NCBI RefSeq assembly: GCF_037893015.1
Contig: NC_133666.1
Location: forward strand, 653,036,957-653,100,956
From: Macrotis lagotis
Taxonomy: Eukaryota > Chordata > Mammalia > Peramelemorphia > Peramelidae
Reading direction: 5' to 3'
DNA length: 64,000 nt
Part shown: positions 11,501 through 23,745 of the stretch, piece by piece
Position numbering within the stretch: the stretch's first letter is position 1
How the letters are laid out: each line of letters begins with the position of its first letter
Translations under genes and position numbers: made by a program
The notes under the pieces: model-generated
Seen by the model: the letters and a program-made list of their open reading frames with translations, nothing else
Database searches by the model: none
Told to the model about the DNA's origin: nothing

Positions 11501-14500
11501 ATTAGAATTTGGGAAGCCTGGAAAGGAGAATCAGAGAAGGAAAGAAGTCCTCTAAAAAAAATCAGTGAATCCAAGGGAGTGAAAGAATAAAGGATTGAAT
11601 CCATAGTATCCTTGGGTCTGCCCACTGATGTTTGGCAGGCTCCAAAATAGAATTTCTGTCCCTCTTCTATTCTAGTTGGTGGCCAGAACCTGGAGACTTT
11701 CATTCTGAACTTCACCATCACCAACCTGCACTACACAGAAGATCTGGGGCGACCTGGATCCAGCAAATTCAACAACACAGAGAGAATCTTGAAGCGCCTG
11801 GTGAGCCTCCCCAGTTCCTACCTCGATTCCCATCTGCACAGCTGCCTTCCCCTTTCCTTGGCTCCTTACTTGCCTAGGTTTGAGTACACTGACCTCCCTC
11901 TTTCTTTGCCAGCTCAATACCTTGTTCAAGAAAAGCAGCATCAGCAACTTTTACACTGGATGCAAAGTGACTTCCCTGAGGTGAGACTCCAGAGGCTGGA
12001 GGATGGGAATTGGAGTATGTCCCTCAAGGGTCCCCACAGGGTACATGAAACCCCCCCTGGGCTCTCCACAAAAATTTCTTCTTCACATTTAAGTGTCTTG
12101 GGAACCATTTCCAAATTCCCAGATTGTTTTATTCCTGTTTCTTTTTTTTGCATGTTTTATCAGAAATGTGATTTCCTTTATTATAAATAGGTTTCTATTT
12201 TGTGAGATTATTAGCTGCTCAACACTCATATACAACTGTCACATAATCACCAACCATTTTCACAAAATTACAGGCATTTCAATTTCACCCTCCATACATG
12301 AGGTAGCCCCCCATCAATCTCTCTGGCATCAAAACTAGTACTATGTCCCTCATCACTGTATCTTTTTCTAGACCAAAGAAGAATGGCTTAGCAATAGGAG
12401 TGGATGTAGTGTGCACTCACTGGAGAGATCCCACTAAATACATTCTGGACAGAGAGAAAGTCTACTGGGAACTGAGCAACCAGACACATGGCATCAGCAG
12501 GCTGGGTCCCTACATCCTGGATAAGGATAGTCTCTACCTCAATGGTAAGCAATCAGTCAATTAACAATCTATTCATTAAGCAACTGCAATGTAGCAGATG
12601 TACATAGCACAAACACAAAGAAGGAAATAATTCCTACAAGTTTACATTCTAGTAGGATGGAGGGGACATATATCAACATATAACATACATGTAAAATTAA
12701 TAAATAACAAATATAAAGAAAGTAGTTTAAATATAAGGTAGTTTGGGTAGCAAGGAAAATCAGAAAAGACCTCATTCAGAAGATGGTGCTTGAATTGGGT
12801 CTTCAGTGAAAGAAAGAATTGTGAAGTAGAGGTAAACAGGGAATATATTACAAGCCTGGGGGATGTCCAGAGCAAAGATGGAATGCTGTGTGAAGAAAAG
12901 GAAGAAGTTGGTTTGGCTGGATTTCAGACTGCAGGAGGAGGTGGAGAGAGAGAGTTTGGAGACAAATTAGAAAGAGCTCTAAAAGCTAAATAGAATTTAT
13001 ACTTTGTCCTAGAGAATAAACTAGGCAATTGGGAGTGTCTCTGGAGTTGAATTGAGTAGGGGAGTTGTGTGGACAAATCTGGATTTAAGGAAAATTACTT
13101 CAGCATCAGAGAATATAATGAATTATAATTGGGAGAAACTCAAGGTAGGAGGACTGAAATAATCTAAGTGAGAAAGCATGAACTTGATGGTAGTTGTAAA
13201 AATACAGGGAAGAGATTAGTTGAAAGTCATGAAAGTAGAAAAGGTAAGACTTGGTAATTGACTGGATTTATGAGGCAAGGAAATGTGATGAATTCAGGAT
13301 AATGCTGAAGTTATAAAACCCAGAGAATGGAAAGATGGGGGGTCCTTTAATGGAAATAGGGGAAGTTGAAACTGCATCCCTTTGGGATCAGTGCTCATTT
13401 TCTACCTTGTTTCCTTTCCTGTCAGAGTCCCAGAATTCTGCCTATTCAGTTTCAGACCCTGACCACACCTAGATGCCTTCCCTATTGTTTATCCCTTATG
13501 GATTCAATTGTACAAGACATACTTTACCTACACCTATTTCACAAGGAACCCTATTCCTCATAGGTTCTAATTTATCTAGTAACCACTACAAAATTCTGCC
13601 CTTTGTCCTGTGCTGATTAACATGTTTAGCAGTGACTTAAATGGAGATATGTTGTTGTTCAGTCATTTCAGGTTTCAATTGTGTCCAATTCTTCATGACC
13701 CAATTTGGGGTTTGTTGGCAAAGATACTGGAGCAGTTTGTCATTTCCTTCTCCAATTCATTTTATAGATGAGAAACTAAGGCAAAAAGGATTAAGTGACT
13801 TGCCCAATGTCACACACTAGAAAGTATCTGAGGCTGGATTTGAACTCAAGAAGAGAAGTCTTATTGACTCAAGATCTGGTACTTGATGCACTGAGCCATC
13901 TAGTCACTTAGATGAAGATGTAAATGGCAGCAAATGACTAGATGACACCAGCTGGAAGGAATATATAGCCTATATATTGTACAGAATCAAGATCCAAAAA
14001 TAAATCAGCACACCGAGGATCCAAGACTAATGAGATAAAATATTAGAGCTGTTCCAAAGGGAAGGAACAGTATTGGAATAACATTTATTAAACACTTTAT
14101 AAATATCTCATTTTATCCTCACAACAGCCCTGAGAGGTAGAAATTATCTTTGTTTTACAGTTGAAAAAACTGAGGGAGACATGGATTAAGTGACTTGTCC
14201 ATGATCTAACATCTAAGAAGTATCTAAGGACAGATTTGAACTCATATCTAAGAGGAATCCAGGCTCTATCCAGTGAACTTTCCACCTACAGTTTACTCCA
14301 GGAAGCATTTTTGTGGGATTCTGTCATGATTAGTTGAAAAAACTGGGAATGTTTAAGGTTTTCCAAGACATCATAGTAACTTCCTATAGGTCTTAGGAAT
14401 TTGATTTTTTTCTGCCTGACCCAAAGGGCAGGTAAAGTTGTAAAGAGACAAAGTTAGGTGGCTTCTAGTATATTCCACTGGTAAAATTGAATCTTTTTCT

Positions 14501-17500
14501 GTCTCTCTTGATATTTATATAAGTGTTCTCCATCATACTTCCCCCATCTGATTTCTACACTTACTCATGAATTCGTTATTCTTAATATATACTGATACTT
14601 TACACCATCTGCTTGTTCCTTTTGAACAAGATTTACCTTTTCAAAATCCTATCATGGATCCCATCTCATCAAATCTGTGATATTTATAAAGTAAAACTTG
14701 CTTTCTTGCATTAAAGTAATTCACCTAGCTTGCTCATTTGTGTATAGACATCTGGGTCCACAGGTTTTATTCAAGTTTACTTTCTAATATTTTTTCCTCC
14801 CATCAATTTCTTTATATTGCTACTGCTATTCTTCTCCCCAAATTGGGGTTACTCTTTACAATTTCTATTTATGTCTATGTATATATATACATATATATGA
14901 AGAATATTGCAGATATAGATATGGATCCACATCTATATCTGCAATGTTCTTCCTCCTTTTTTCATCTTAAGATTCTTTTGGGGAGTAGCTCAGTGGCACT
15001 GGGCCTGGTGTCGGGAAGGTTTGAGCTCAATATGGTCTCAGACACTTAAAGATATTAATTCCCATATTTCAGTTACAAGCTGGTTATCTAAAACCCATTC
15101 TAGAAGATTATCTTCTTTTTTTTTTTAAGGTTTTTCTGCAAGGAAAATGGGGTTAAGTGGTTTGCCCAAGGCCACACAGCTAGGTAATCATTAAGTGTCT
15201 ACCTGATTTGAATCCAGGTACTTCTGACTCCAAGGCCAGTGCTTTATCCACTGTGCCACCTAGCTGCCCCGAAGATTATCTTTTTTACCAGCGATTCATT
15301 TCTCAAATCTTTTTCTCTTCCAAAATTTTTTTTACAGAAATAAACTTTTTATAAGTGGAAAAAAAAGAAATTCTGCTAGACAATCAGTTCTATCATGTCT
15401 GACAGTAATCTGTACTCATAATACCCTACTTCCACAAAGAGAACAGGATGTTTTCTGAACTTCTCCTTGGCCAAACTTTGTCATTATAATTAGAGAGTTA
15501 AAAATCTGTAAAGTCCTATGTAAACCTTAAAGCACAGAAAATGCAAGTCATGGATTTTATTCAGTTATGGGGTTCTTACCCCCTTTCTTTCCATTTAATT
15601 ATCATAATATATATTACATATATGCATAAGCTATGTATGGTTTTTCTGGAGACCTCTTAACTTTAATCTGTATCAGTTGATTTAAATCAGATCCCCTCTT
15701 GCTTCTCTGAATTCTTCTTATTCATAGTTTCTTATGATACTGTAATATTCCATGATATTCATGTATCATAAATAGGCCATTTCCCATCGGCCTTGTTTCC
15801 AATTCTTTGCTACCACAAAAAAAGTGGTAGTTTAAATATTTTGGTGTATATGGAACCTTTTAAATTTCTTTTAATAATAGTTTATTTCAAGGGGCAGCTA
15901 GGTGGTGCAGTGGATAGAGCACAGCCCTGGAGTCAGGAGTACCTGAGCTCAAATCTGGCCTCAGACACTTAATAATTACCTAGCTGTGTGACCTTGGGCA
16001 AGTCACTTAACTCCATTACCTTAAATAAATTTTAAAAATGTTTTTTAATTTTTTAAAAATAGTTTATTTCAAATTTTATGTAGAAATAATTTTAACATTC
16101 ATTTCTAAAAAATTGTGAGTTCAAAATTCTCTCTCTCTTTTCCTTCATTAAGAAGGCAATTAATTTGAAATGTTATACATGTGTAGTCATGGAAAACATA
16201 TTTCCATATTAGTCATTTTGTAAAAGGAAACAAAAATCCCAAGAAAAAATAAGTAGAAAAATGTATAAAAATTCAATTTCCATCAGTTCTTTCTCTAGAG
16301 CATTTTCCATCATAAGTCTTAGATTATTGTATTACTAAGAATACTGTCATTGACAGTTGATCATTGTACAATATTGCTGTTAATGAATACAATGTTCTTG
16401 TGCTCACTTCACTTTGCATCAGTTCATGTAAGTCTTTCCAGGTTTTTCTAAAAGCATTTTGGTGGTCATTTCTTATAGCATAATAGTATTCTATCATAAT
16501 CATATGCCACAACTTTTTGAGCCATTACACAATTGATGGGCACTTTCTCAAATTCAAATTCTTTGCCACCACAAAAAGAGCTGCTGTAATTATTTTCATA
16601 TATATGGGTCCTTTCTCCTTTTCTGTGATCTTTTTTTAGGATACAGACCTAGTAATGGTATTTCTAGGTCAAAACTATGCAGTTTTATAACTTCATAAAT
16701 TCATATCTGAAGATATACATACATGTACACACATAATCTGGGCAAAATCCCAACTTATTTTCAAAATATTTGGACAAATTCACAACTCTACCGACAGTGC
16801 TTCAATGTACCTATTTTTCCACATGTTCTTCAGCCTTTGAAACCTTCCTTTTTTGTCATATTAGCCAAATTGATGATTTGCAGTGGTATCTCAGAATTGT
16901 TTTAATTAGAATTTCTCTAATTATTAGTGATTTAGAGCATTTTTTCATATCATTGACAGCTTTGATTGTTTTCTTCTGAGACCTGCCTCTTCATAAGCTT
17001 TGACCACGGATTATTTGGAGAATAGCTCTTTTTAGCTCAACTGTCTATATATTTGAGAATTTTTTTTTAATCAGAGATACTTGCTGTAAAATTTGACCTA
17101 GTTTCATGATTTCCTTCTAATTTTGGCTGCATTGGTTTTGTGTGTAAAAACCCATTTTAATTAATATAATCATTATTGTCCATTTTGCTCCTACTATTCT
17201 CTTTAATTCTTGTTTGGTTATGAATTCTTCCCTTACCCATAGATCTGACAGGTATTTTTTTTCATGCTCCCCAAGTTTACTTATGATTACCACCCTTTAT
17301 GTCTAAATCACACATTTTGACCTTATCTTGGTATATGATTTGAAACATTAATCTATACCTAGTTCTATCAGAGAGGTTTTCAGTTTTCCCAACAGTTTTT
17401 TTTTTTAGTTTTTTTTTTTTGCAAGGCAAATGGGGTTAAGTGGCTTGCCCAAGGCCACACAGCTAGGTAATTATCAAGTGTCTGAGACCGGATTTGAACC

Positions 17501-18910
17501 CAGGTACTCCTGACTCCAGGGCCAGTGCTTTATCCACTGTGCCACCTAGCCGCCCCTTCCTAACAGTTTTTAATGAGTTCTTGCCTTAACAGCATGGATC
17601 TTTGGGATTATCACTTTGGTCACTAGTGTATATTAATCTATTCCATGGATAAGTCATTTTATTTCTTAGTCACTATCAGATTGTTTTCATGATAAATCAC
17701 TTTGTAAAATAACTACTGATTGGATTGTGAGATCCTTTGCATTTTAGAGAGTTTAAGAAGTTGTCAAGGATTCTGTATCTAGCTCATCTTAACTTTGTTC
17801 TTGGTGAGCTTAACCTACCCATATGCCAGGAAGCTGGGGAGGGAAGTGTGGAGACAGCACGGATAAACACTGAAAGAGTTTGCCTTCCTCTATTTCCAAA
17901 GGCAAGGAAAAAGCAAATGTGGGTTGATTTAGCTCCCCCATATGTATTTTCTCCTCCCTGGATTTCCAGAAGTCACACATTTACTCTTTTTCTACCAGGA
18001 CTGTTAAAGTCAGACACTTATAGAGTGGACAGGAGACTTCTCTTTCCCCACAGGTGCTCAGGCAGAACAAACTGATTCTTCACTCCATTTGTCACTTTGA
18101 GGTCCTGGGTGGTTTCTTCCTTTTCCTAATAAAATATATGCTCCTTGAGGGCAGAATCTTTTAAATTTGTCATTGTATCTTCATTAAGTAGGCCTGTGTA
18201 GTGCATGGTAGGTGCTTGTATTGAATAGAATTTTCTTCATCTCTTGCTTATATGTTTCATTGTTCATCTTTTGGTTTCCAGGTTACAATGCACAAAATCT
18301 GCCCCAACCAAGTACCAGTAAGTGTTTTATTAACCTAATGTCCTTTAAGTCCTGAGCCATCTGTGAAACCTTAACCATATTCACCTCTTGACATCCAAGT
18401 TTTGACACCATACCTCTATAACCCTCTCAAGTCTCATATCAAGTATTTTCCCAAAGAAGAGCAGGCTTCCTCAGAGGGTAATCTGAGTGGGATCATTGAG
18501 TGGGTTCTTTACTGAATCTTGTCAAAGAGACAGGATGACTTTATTTTTCTGGGAGATATTTTAGAAGGTATCCCTGGTCTAGATGCCCTCTATGGACTCT
18601 TCCAAGGCTAAGATTCAGTGAGGAAGAAACCTCAGATTTTTGGATCCTTTAATCCCTTCCCATGGGTTTTGGCCTAAGATCCTATGAGTAAATAACCCCC
18701 AGAACTCTGAGTCTTTTTAGTCCTTCCCCAAATTAGATGCATAACCACTAATTTCCTGTTTTCTCTCTCAAAGGTAAGATAGTGATTACTTTTCAAATTT
18801 GTGGTGGAAAACCACCTTATGAGATAACTAGTAGTCATGACATCCATTTCCCTTATGAATTAAGCGACTGAGAATATACCTCAACCAATGATTTTCAGTT
18901 GTAAAAAATG

Positions 18911-18954
<44 letters not shown>

Positions 18955-19425
18955 TACACATTGCTTATTCAATCCTTCATTAGGCAAACATTTATTTAGC
19001 ACCATCTAGTTGTGATATCTTGTGCCATTATCTAAATAGCCTCAGTTTCACTCAGCTCTCCTCTGTAACCATGATCTTAATCCATATTTAATCATATTCC
19101 TTTCTGCAGCTCCTGGTCTAACCACCATACCACCATCTCCAATTTCTCTGGAACCCACAGGACCTGGACATTGGACAAGTAAGAAAATGAAAGCTTCAGT
19201 ACCCCGGAGAGTTCCCACCTTGTCCCACCCTTATACCAGAACAATCTTGGAATTTGCAGTCTTGTGTCTCACTCAAAAGATGAGGAAAATGAAAGTCAAT
19301 GATACCCTGGGGAGAAGACCCTGGTCAGACAAACTCTGGCAATGAAAACCAGGGATGGAAGTATCCCTTCCCCCTCATCATCCCTGAGCCTTCCAAAGCT
19401 CAGATAGAGGATAGAATCATCTCTC

Positions 19426-19490
<65 letters not shown>

Positions 19491-22400
19491 TGCAGCCAAT
19501 GACCCCAAACTGCGACCTTTTACCCTGAACTTCACCATCACTAATCTACCCTACACTGAAGATATGGGGCACCCAAGCTCTACTAAATTTAACAATATGG
19601 AAAAGGACCTCCAGCAACTGGTGAGATTTTGCACTTCCTACTCCATATCATCATTCCTTAGCCACCCTTTTTTTGTCTGAACATTATCTAATCATCTTCC
19701 TTTGTCAGCTGGGCCCCTTGTTCAGGAAGACTAGCATTGGCTTATACTACACTGGATGTGGACTGATCTCTCTGAGGTAAGGCCCTAGAGGCTGAAAGTG
19801 GGGAATTTGGTAGGTTTTTCCTCAAGTTCCCTGGGATATGCCTTGGTCTCATATTAGACATCCAATTAAGTAGACCTCTCCATGGACTCTAGTACCCCAG
19901 TTGTCTAATTCCTATTCTCTGGTCCAGAATTTTCAGGAACATGATTTCCCTTGTTAAGGCATTGTGTAGAACAAGTTTTTCTTGCCAAGATGGTTTCTCT
20001 CCAGCAAGTACCTGTAGCAGTCCAAGACACTGCTCCTATAGCCTAGTGGGAGCTTGTCACACATCCTAATTAGTGTCACTTATTCCAAGTTGCCTCAGGC
20101 ACATAGCCCCATCTTCTCTAATCTTTGTGACACAGTACCCCAAGGAAACATTCAGCTATGCACTGCAACTTCCCTTTTCCAAAAAGATAGGCTATTACCA
20201 GCAGGTTTTGCAAAACCAATATCAGCACTGTATCACATTCAATGTGTTTTATCATAGACCTATGAAGGATGGCTCAGCAACTGGAGTGGATGCTATATGT
20301 GTCCAGCAAAGAAGCCCCACCAGCCCAGTCTTTGACAGAGAGAGAGTTTACAAGGAATTGAGTAACCGGACTCATGGCCTCACTAGGCTGGGACCTTATA
20401 CTTTGGACAAAGACAGCCTCTGCCTCAATGGTGAGCAGTCATTCTTATTCCAGGGACAAAGTTTAAGCAATTTTCACTCAGTAAGTTTTCTTTCATTGTT
20501 ACTTTGATGTTCTCTCCCTTTCCTTCAAATCAACCCTCCCTTACAACCCCTTATTAAAGACTGGTAGCAGGATTGCTTCAGGAGGGGCTAGGGCTAGTTG
20601 ACTGAGATTCCATGATGCTATTAGTTGGAAAATGAGTCAGCAAGCTACTGTTCCTCTCTCCTGAAGTGAATCCAGGTTCTGATTAGGTGAGACCCTGCAG
20701 CATATCTTTACTTTCTTCCTACAGCCTCAGTGAAATATTCAAATCCAAATTCATCTAAATTTAGTTTAATTTTTTTAAAATACACCTTAGCTGTGTAGTT
20801 ATTTGGGGATGAAGGCTTATCTTAAGCCAAAGTATCATCAAGTGAAGGAAATGGATGCTCCAAGCCTGGCTGGGGCTGCTGCTTCTCTAAACTTGTATCT
20901 CCCTTCCCCCCAATAAAGCAAAGAAACAAAAAACACCTTCCTTCTCCATATGCAAGACTCATTCTCTTGTAATCTACTGAAAGATACTTGCTGGTAAGAT
21001 GTGTAGGCAAATAAGTTATGATGAATATGGAGAACTTAGAGTCACTTGGGAAAATGTTTAGAATAGAGGTACAGTGAAGTAAGCTGAACCAGGAAAACAA
21101 TCTACACAATGACTGTGGCAATGTCAATGGAAGAACAAAGAAACCTAACACAAAGCACTATGAAATTAGAATGATAAAGACTTGGCCCAGAGCAAAGTTG
21201 AGATGGGAAAATGTGAATGTGCAATATTGAATATACTGTCATGTGAGGTCACTGTCAATTGGTTTAGCTAAACTGATTTAAAAAGCTTTATTTCAAAGGA
21301 GACTCTTAGGGTAAGGGAGGAGAAGGTTATATTCAGAAATGAATATAGGGTGGCTAGGTGGCGCAGTGGATAGAGCACCGGCCCTGGAGTCAGGAATACC
21401 TGGGTTCAAATCTGGCCTCAGACACTTAATAATTACCTAGCTACCTAGCTGTGTGGCCTTGGGCAAGCCACTTAACCCCAATGCCTTGCAAAAACTAAAA
21501 AAAAATGAATATAATATAAAAAGATAAAAGAAAAAAGGCATCTTGAACAAAATTTTAAAACAAAACAATAAAAAATAAGTGGGAGAGAAAGGTAGGCTGA
21601 ACTCCTATCCAAAGGCCTTTTTTCCCTAATGTTGATTCACAAGAAGACTGGCTCAGTATCCACTCTTCAATTCCAGATTGATAATATATTTTTATGGGGT
21701 CCCTATCTCTTATCACAACTTCCTGAAGAAAGCATGCTGAAAGGGAGAGGGCTAAATTTAGAAGCAGAGAACCCAAATTCATATCTGACATTAGTGGCAT
21801 GATCTAGGGAACTTCCTCCATTGTCCTCAGTTTTTTCATCTGTAAAATAAAGTTTGATTAGATGATCTCTAAAAACTTATTTCTGTTCTGAGTCTGATGA
21901 TCCTATGAACTGTTCATCCCTCCACTCAAACCCTAGGCTATTCTTCCCAGAGTATCCCTGGGCAAGGGGAATATCAGCTTGACTTCAGGATCATCAATCA
22001 AAACCTTAGCAACCCTGACCCCTCATCTCCAGAGTACCAAGCACTGCAGAGAGACATCCAGGACAAGGTAGGTTGTTGCAGCTGCCACCACTCATCCAAG
22101 TTTCTTATTGGCTAATCTTTGGCTCTCATCACTTATGGATGTCTTAAGTAGCAAGAAAAGGAAGGGAAGAAGGCATATATTAGCTCAGAGACAGGACATA
22201 AATCTGTGTGAATCAGGATCATTATGTACATATTTCTCCTCTAATTAAAACCCTCTAGTGATTTCCTATTGAGTAAAGTTAGTGTTCTTATATGGAATTC
22301 AGGGTCTTTTATAATATTCTAGCAACACTCAACCTTTTTCAGTTTTCTCTATTGCTTATCTCCAGTCACTCCACACTCTAGTCAAATTGAACTGCTCTCT

Positions 22401-23714
22401 GACTCAAACATGATATGTTCTCTCCCTCCTCTGTGCTTTTGTTCTCCTGCTGATCCCTAGGTCTAGTATGTCTTTCTTCCCCTTCACATGCTGAATTTCT
22501 ACTCAGCATTCTACTCTCCCCCAAATACCACATCTTCCAGGAATCTTTCTCTGATTAGCTTCCCCTTGAACCAGTAGTCACAGTTCATAACAAACATTCC
22601 CTTGGATTTTCACAGAGAACCTCTTCTACCAAGTAATAGAATGCTAAGAATTTTCTGTGTCTCCATCTTATTCTCTTACTAGACTGTGAAATTCCATGAA
22701 GCTTTTTTGTCTTATCCAATCTTTGTACTTTGTATGTCTCCCAGTCTACTTTTTTTTTAGATTTTTCAAGGCAATGGGGTTAAGTGGCTTGCCCAAGGCC
22801 ACATGGCTAGGTAATTATCAAGTGTCTGAGGTCAGATTTGAACCCAGGTACTCCTGACTCCAAGGCTGGTGCTCTATTCACTGCACCACCTAGCCACCCC
22901 TGTCTCCCAGTCTAAATTGAATGGATGACATTTTTGGTCATTAGAAAATAAGGTCTATGGCCAAGAAAATGATATCCAGTGTCCCTATTTCCACTGTCTA
23001 GGAGAATGCATTTACATGTCTTTCCTAAGACTTTTAGAGGCCAACCAAACTTGGGTTGCCATTAGACTTTCTTCTAAGACTAAGTATATTTTCTCTGCTG
23101 CATTTGGCAGCAATCATAGCTGAGATAGCATTAGGAAATCCAGGAACCACAAGGAAGAAGGATGGTGGAGAACTTTTGGGTGAAGGCCAGTGAAGATAGA
23201 AACAGAAATATACTATAAACTACCTGAATAGAAAGAGAATATAAATGAAGATATTTAGAGATGTGCTCAGTATAGAGGCATTTAACATGGGGGCTTTAAT
23301 CATAGACATCTATTGGAGCTCTTTCTGTCCCAAACATAACAACTAATAATTTCTTTATTTACCTTAATGATCTTTCCTCTTTCAAAAAGTAGCTTTTCAA
23401 CATTGAGAGGAATCTACCATTCTGTGTATTATTTTGACCAAGAAGGAGGAAATAGATGCTAGGGTAGGAATGATGGCAACCTTTGGGGGAGGAATCCATG
23501 ATTGTGGAGAGAAGAATTAGGAATAGCTTTATCTGCAACCTATCTCTAGGAGAGCAGATTTCAAAGAACTCAGAGGAAGGAAAGGTGGAATCTTATGGCC
23601 TAAAAATCTGTGGGGGAATAACAAGCTCTGAAGAATGAAATTCTGAACAAAAAAATGGAAATAACCATTTGGATATTCAGAGACTCACCAACCCACTAGA
23701 GTTTTTCACAGGCA

Positions 23715-23745
<31 letters not shown>

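Noticed and set aside
15891..16057. SINE A- and B-box sequences as functional tRNA genes
   Set aside because: tRNA-like boxes occur inside dispersed SINE copies with TSDs; no cloverleaf-capable tRNA was found.
17737..18075. 112-codon open frame before exon 13
   Set aside because: No match to mucin sequence, and phases do not fit flanking exons.
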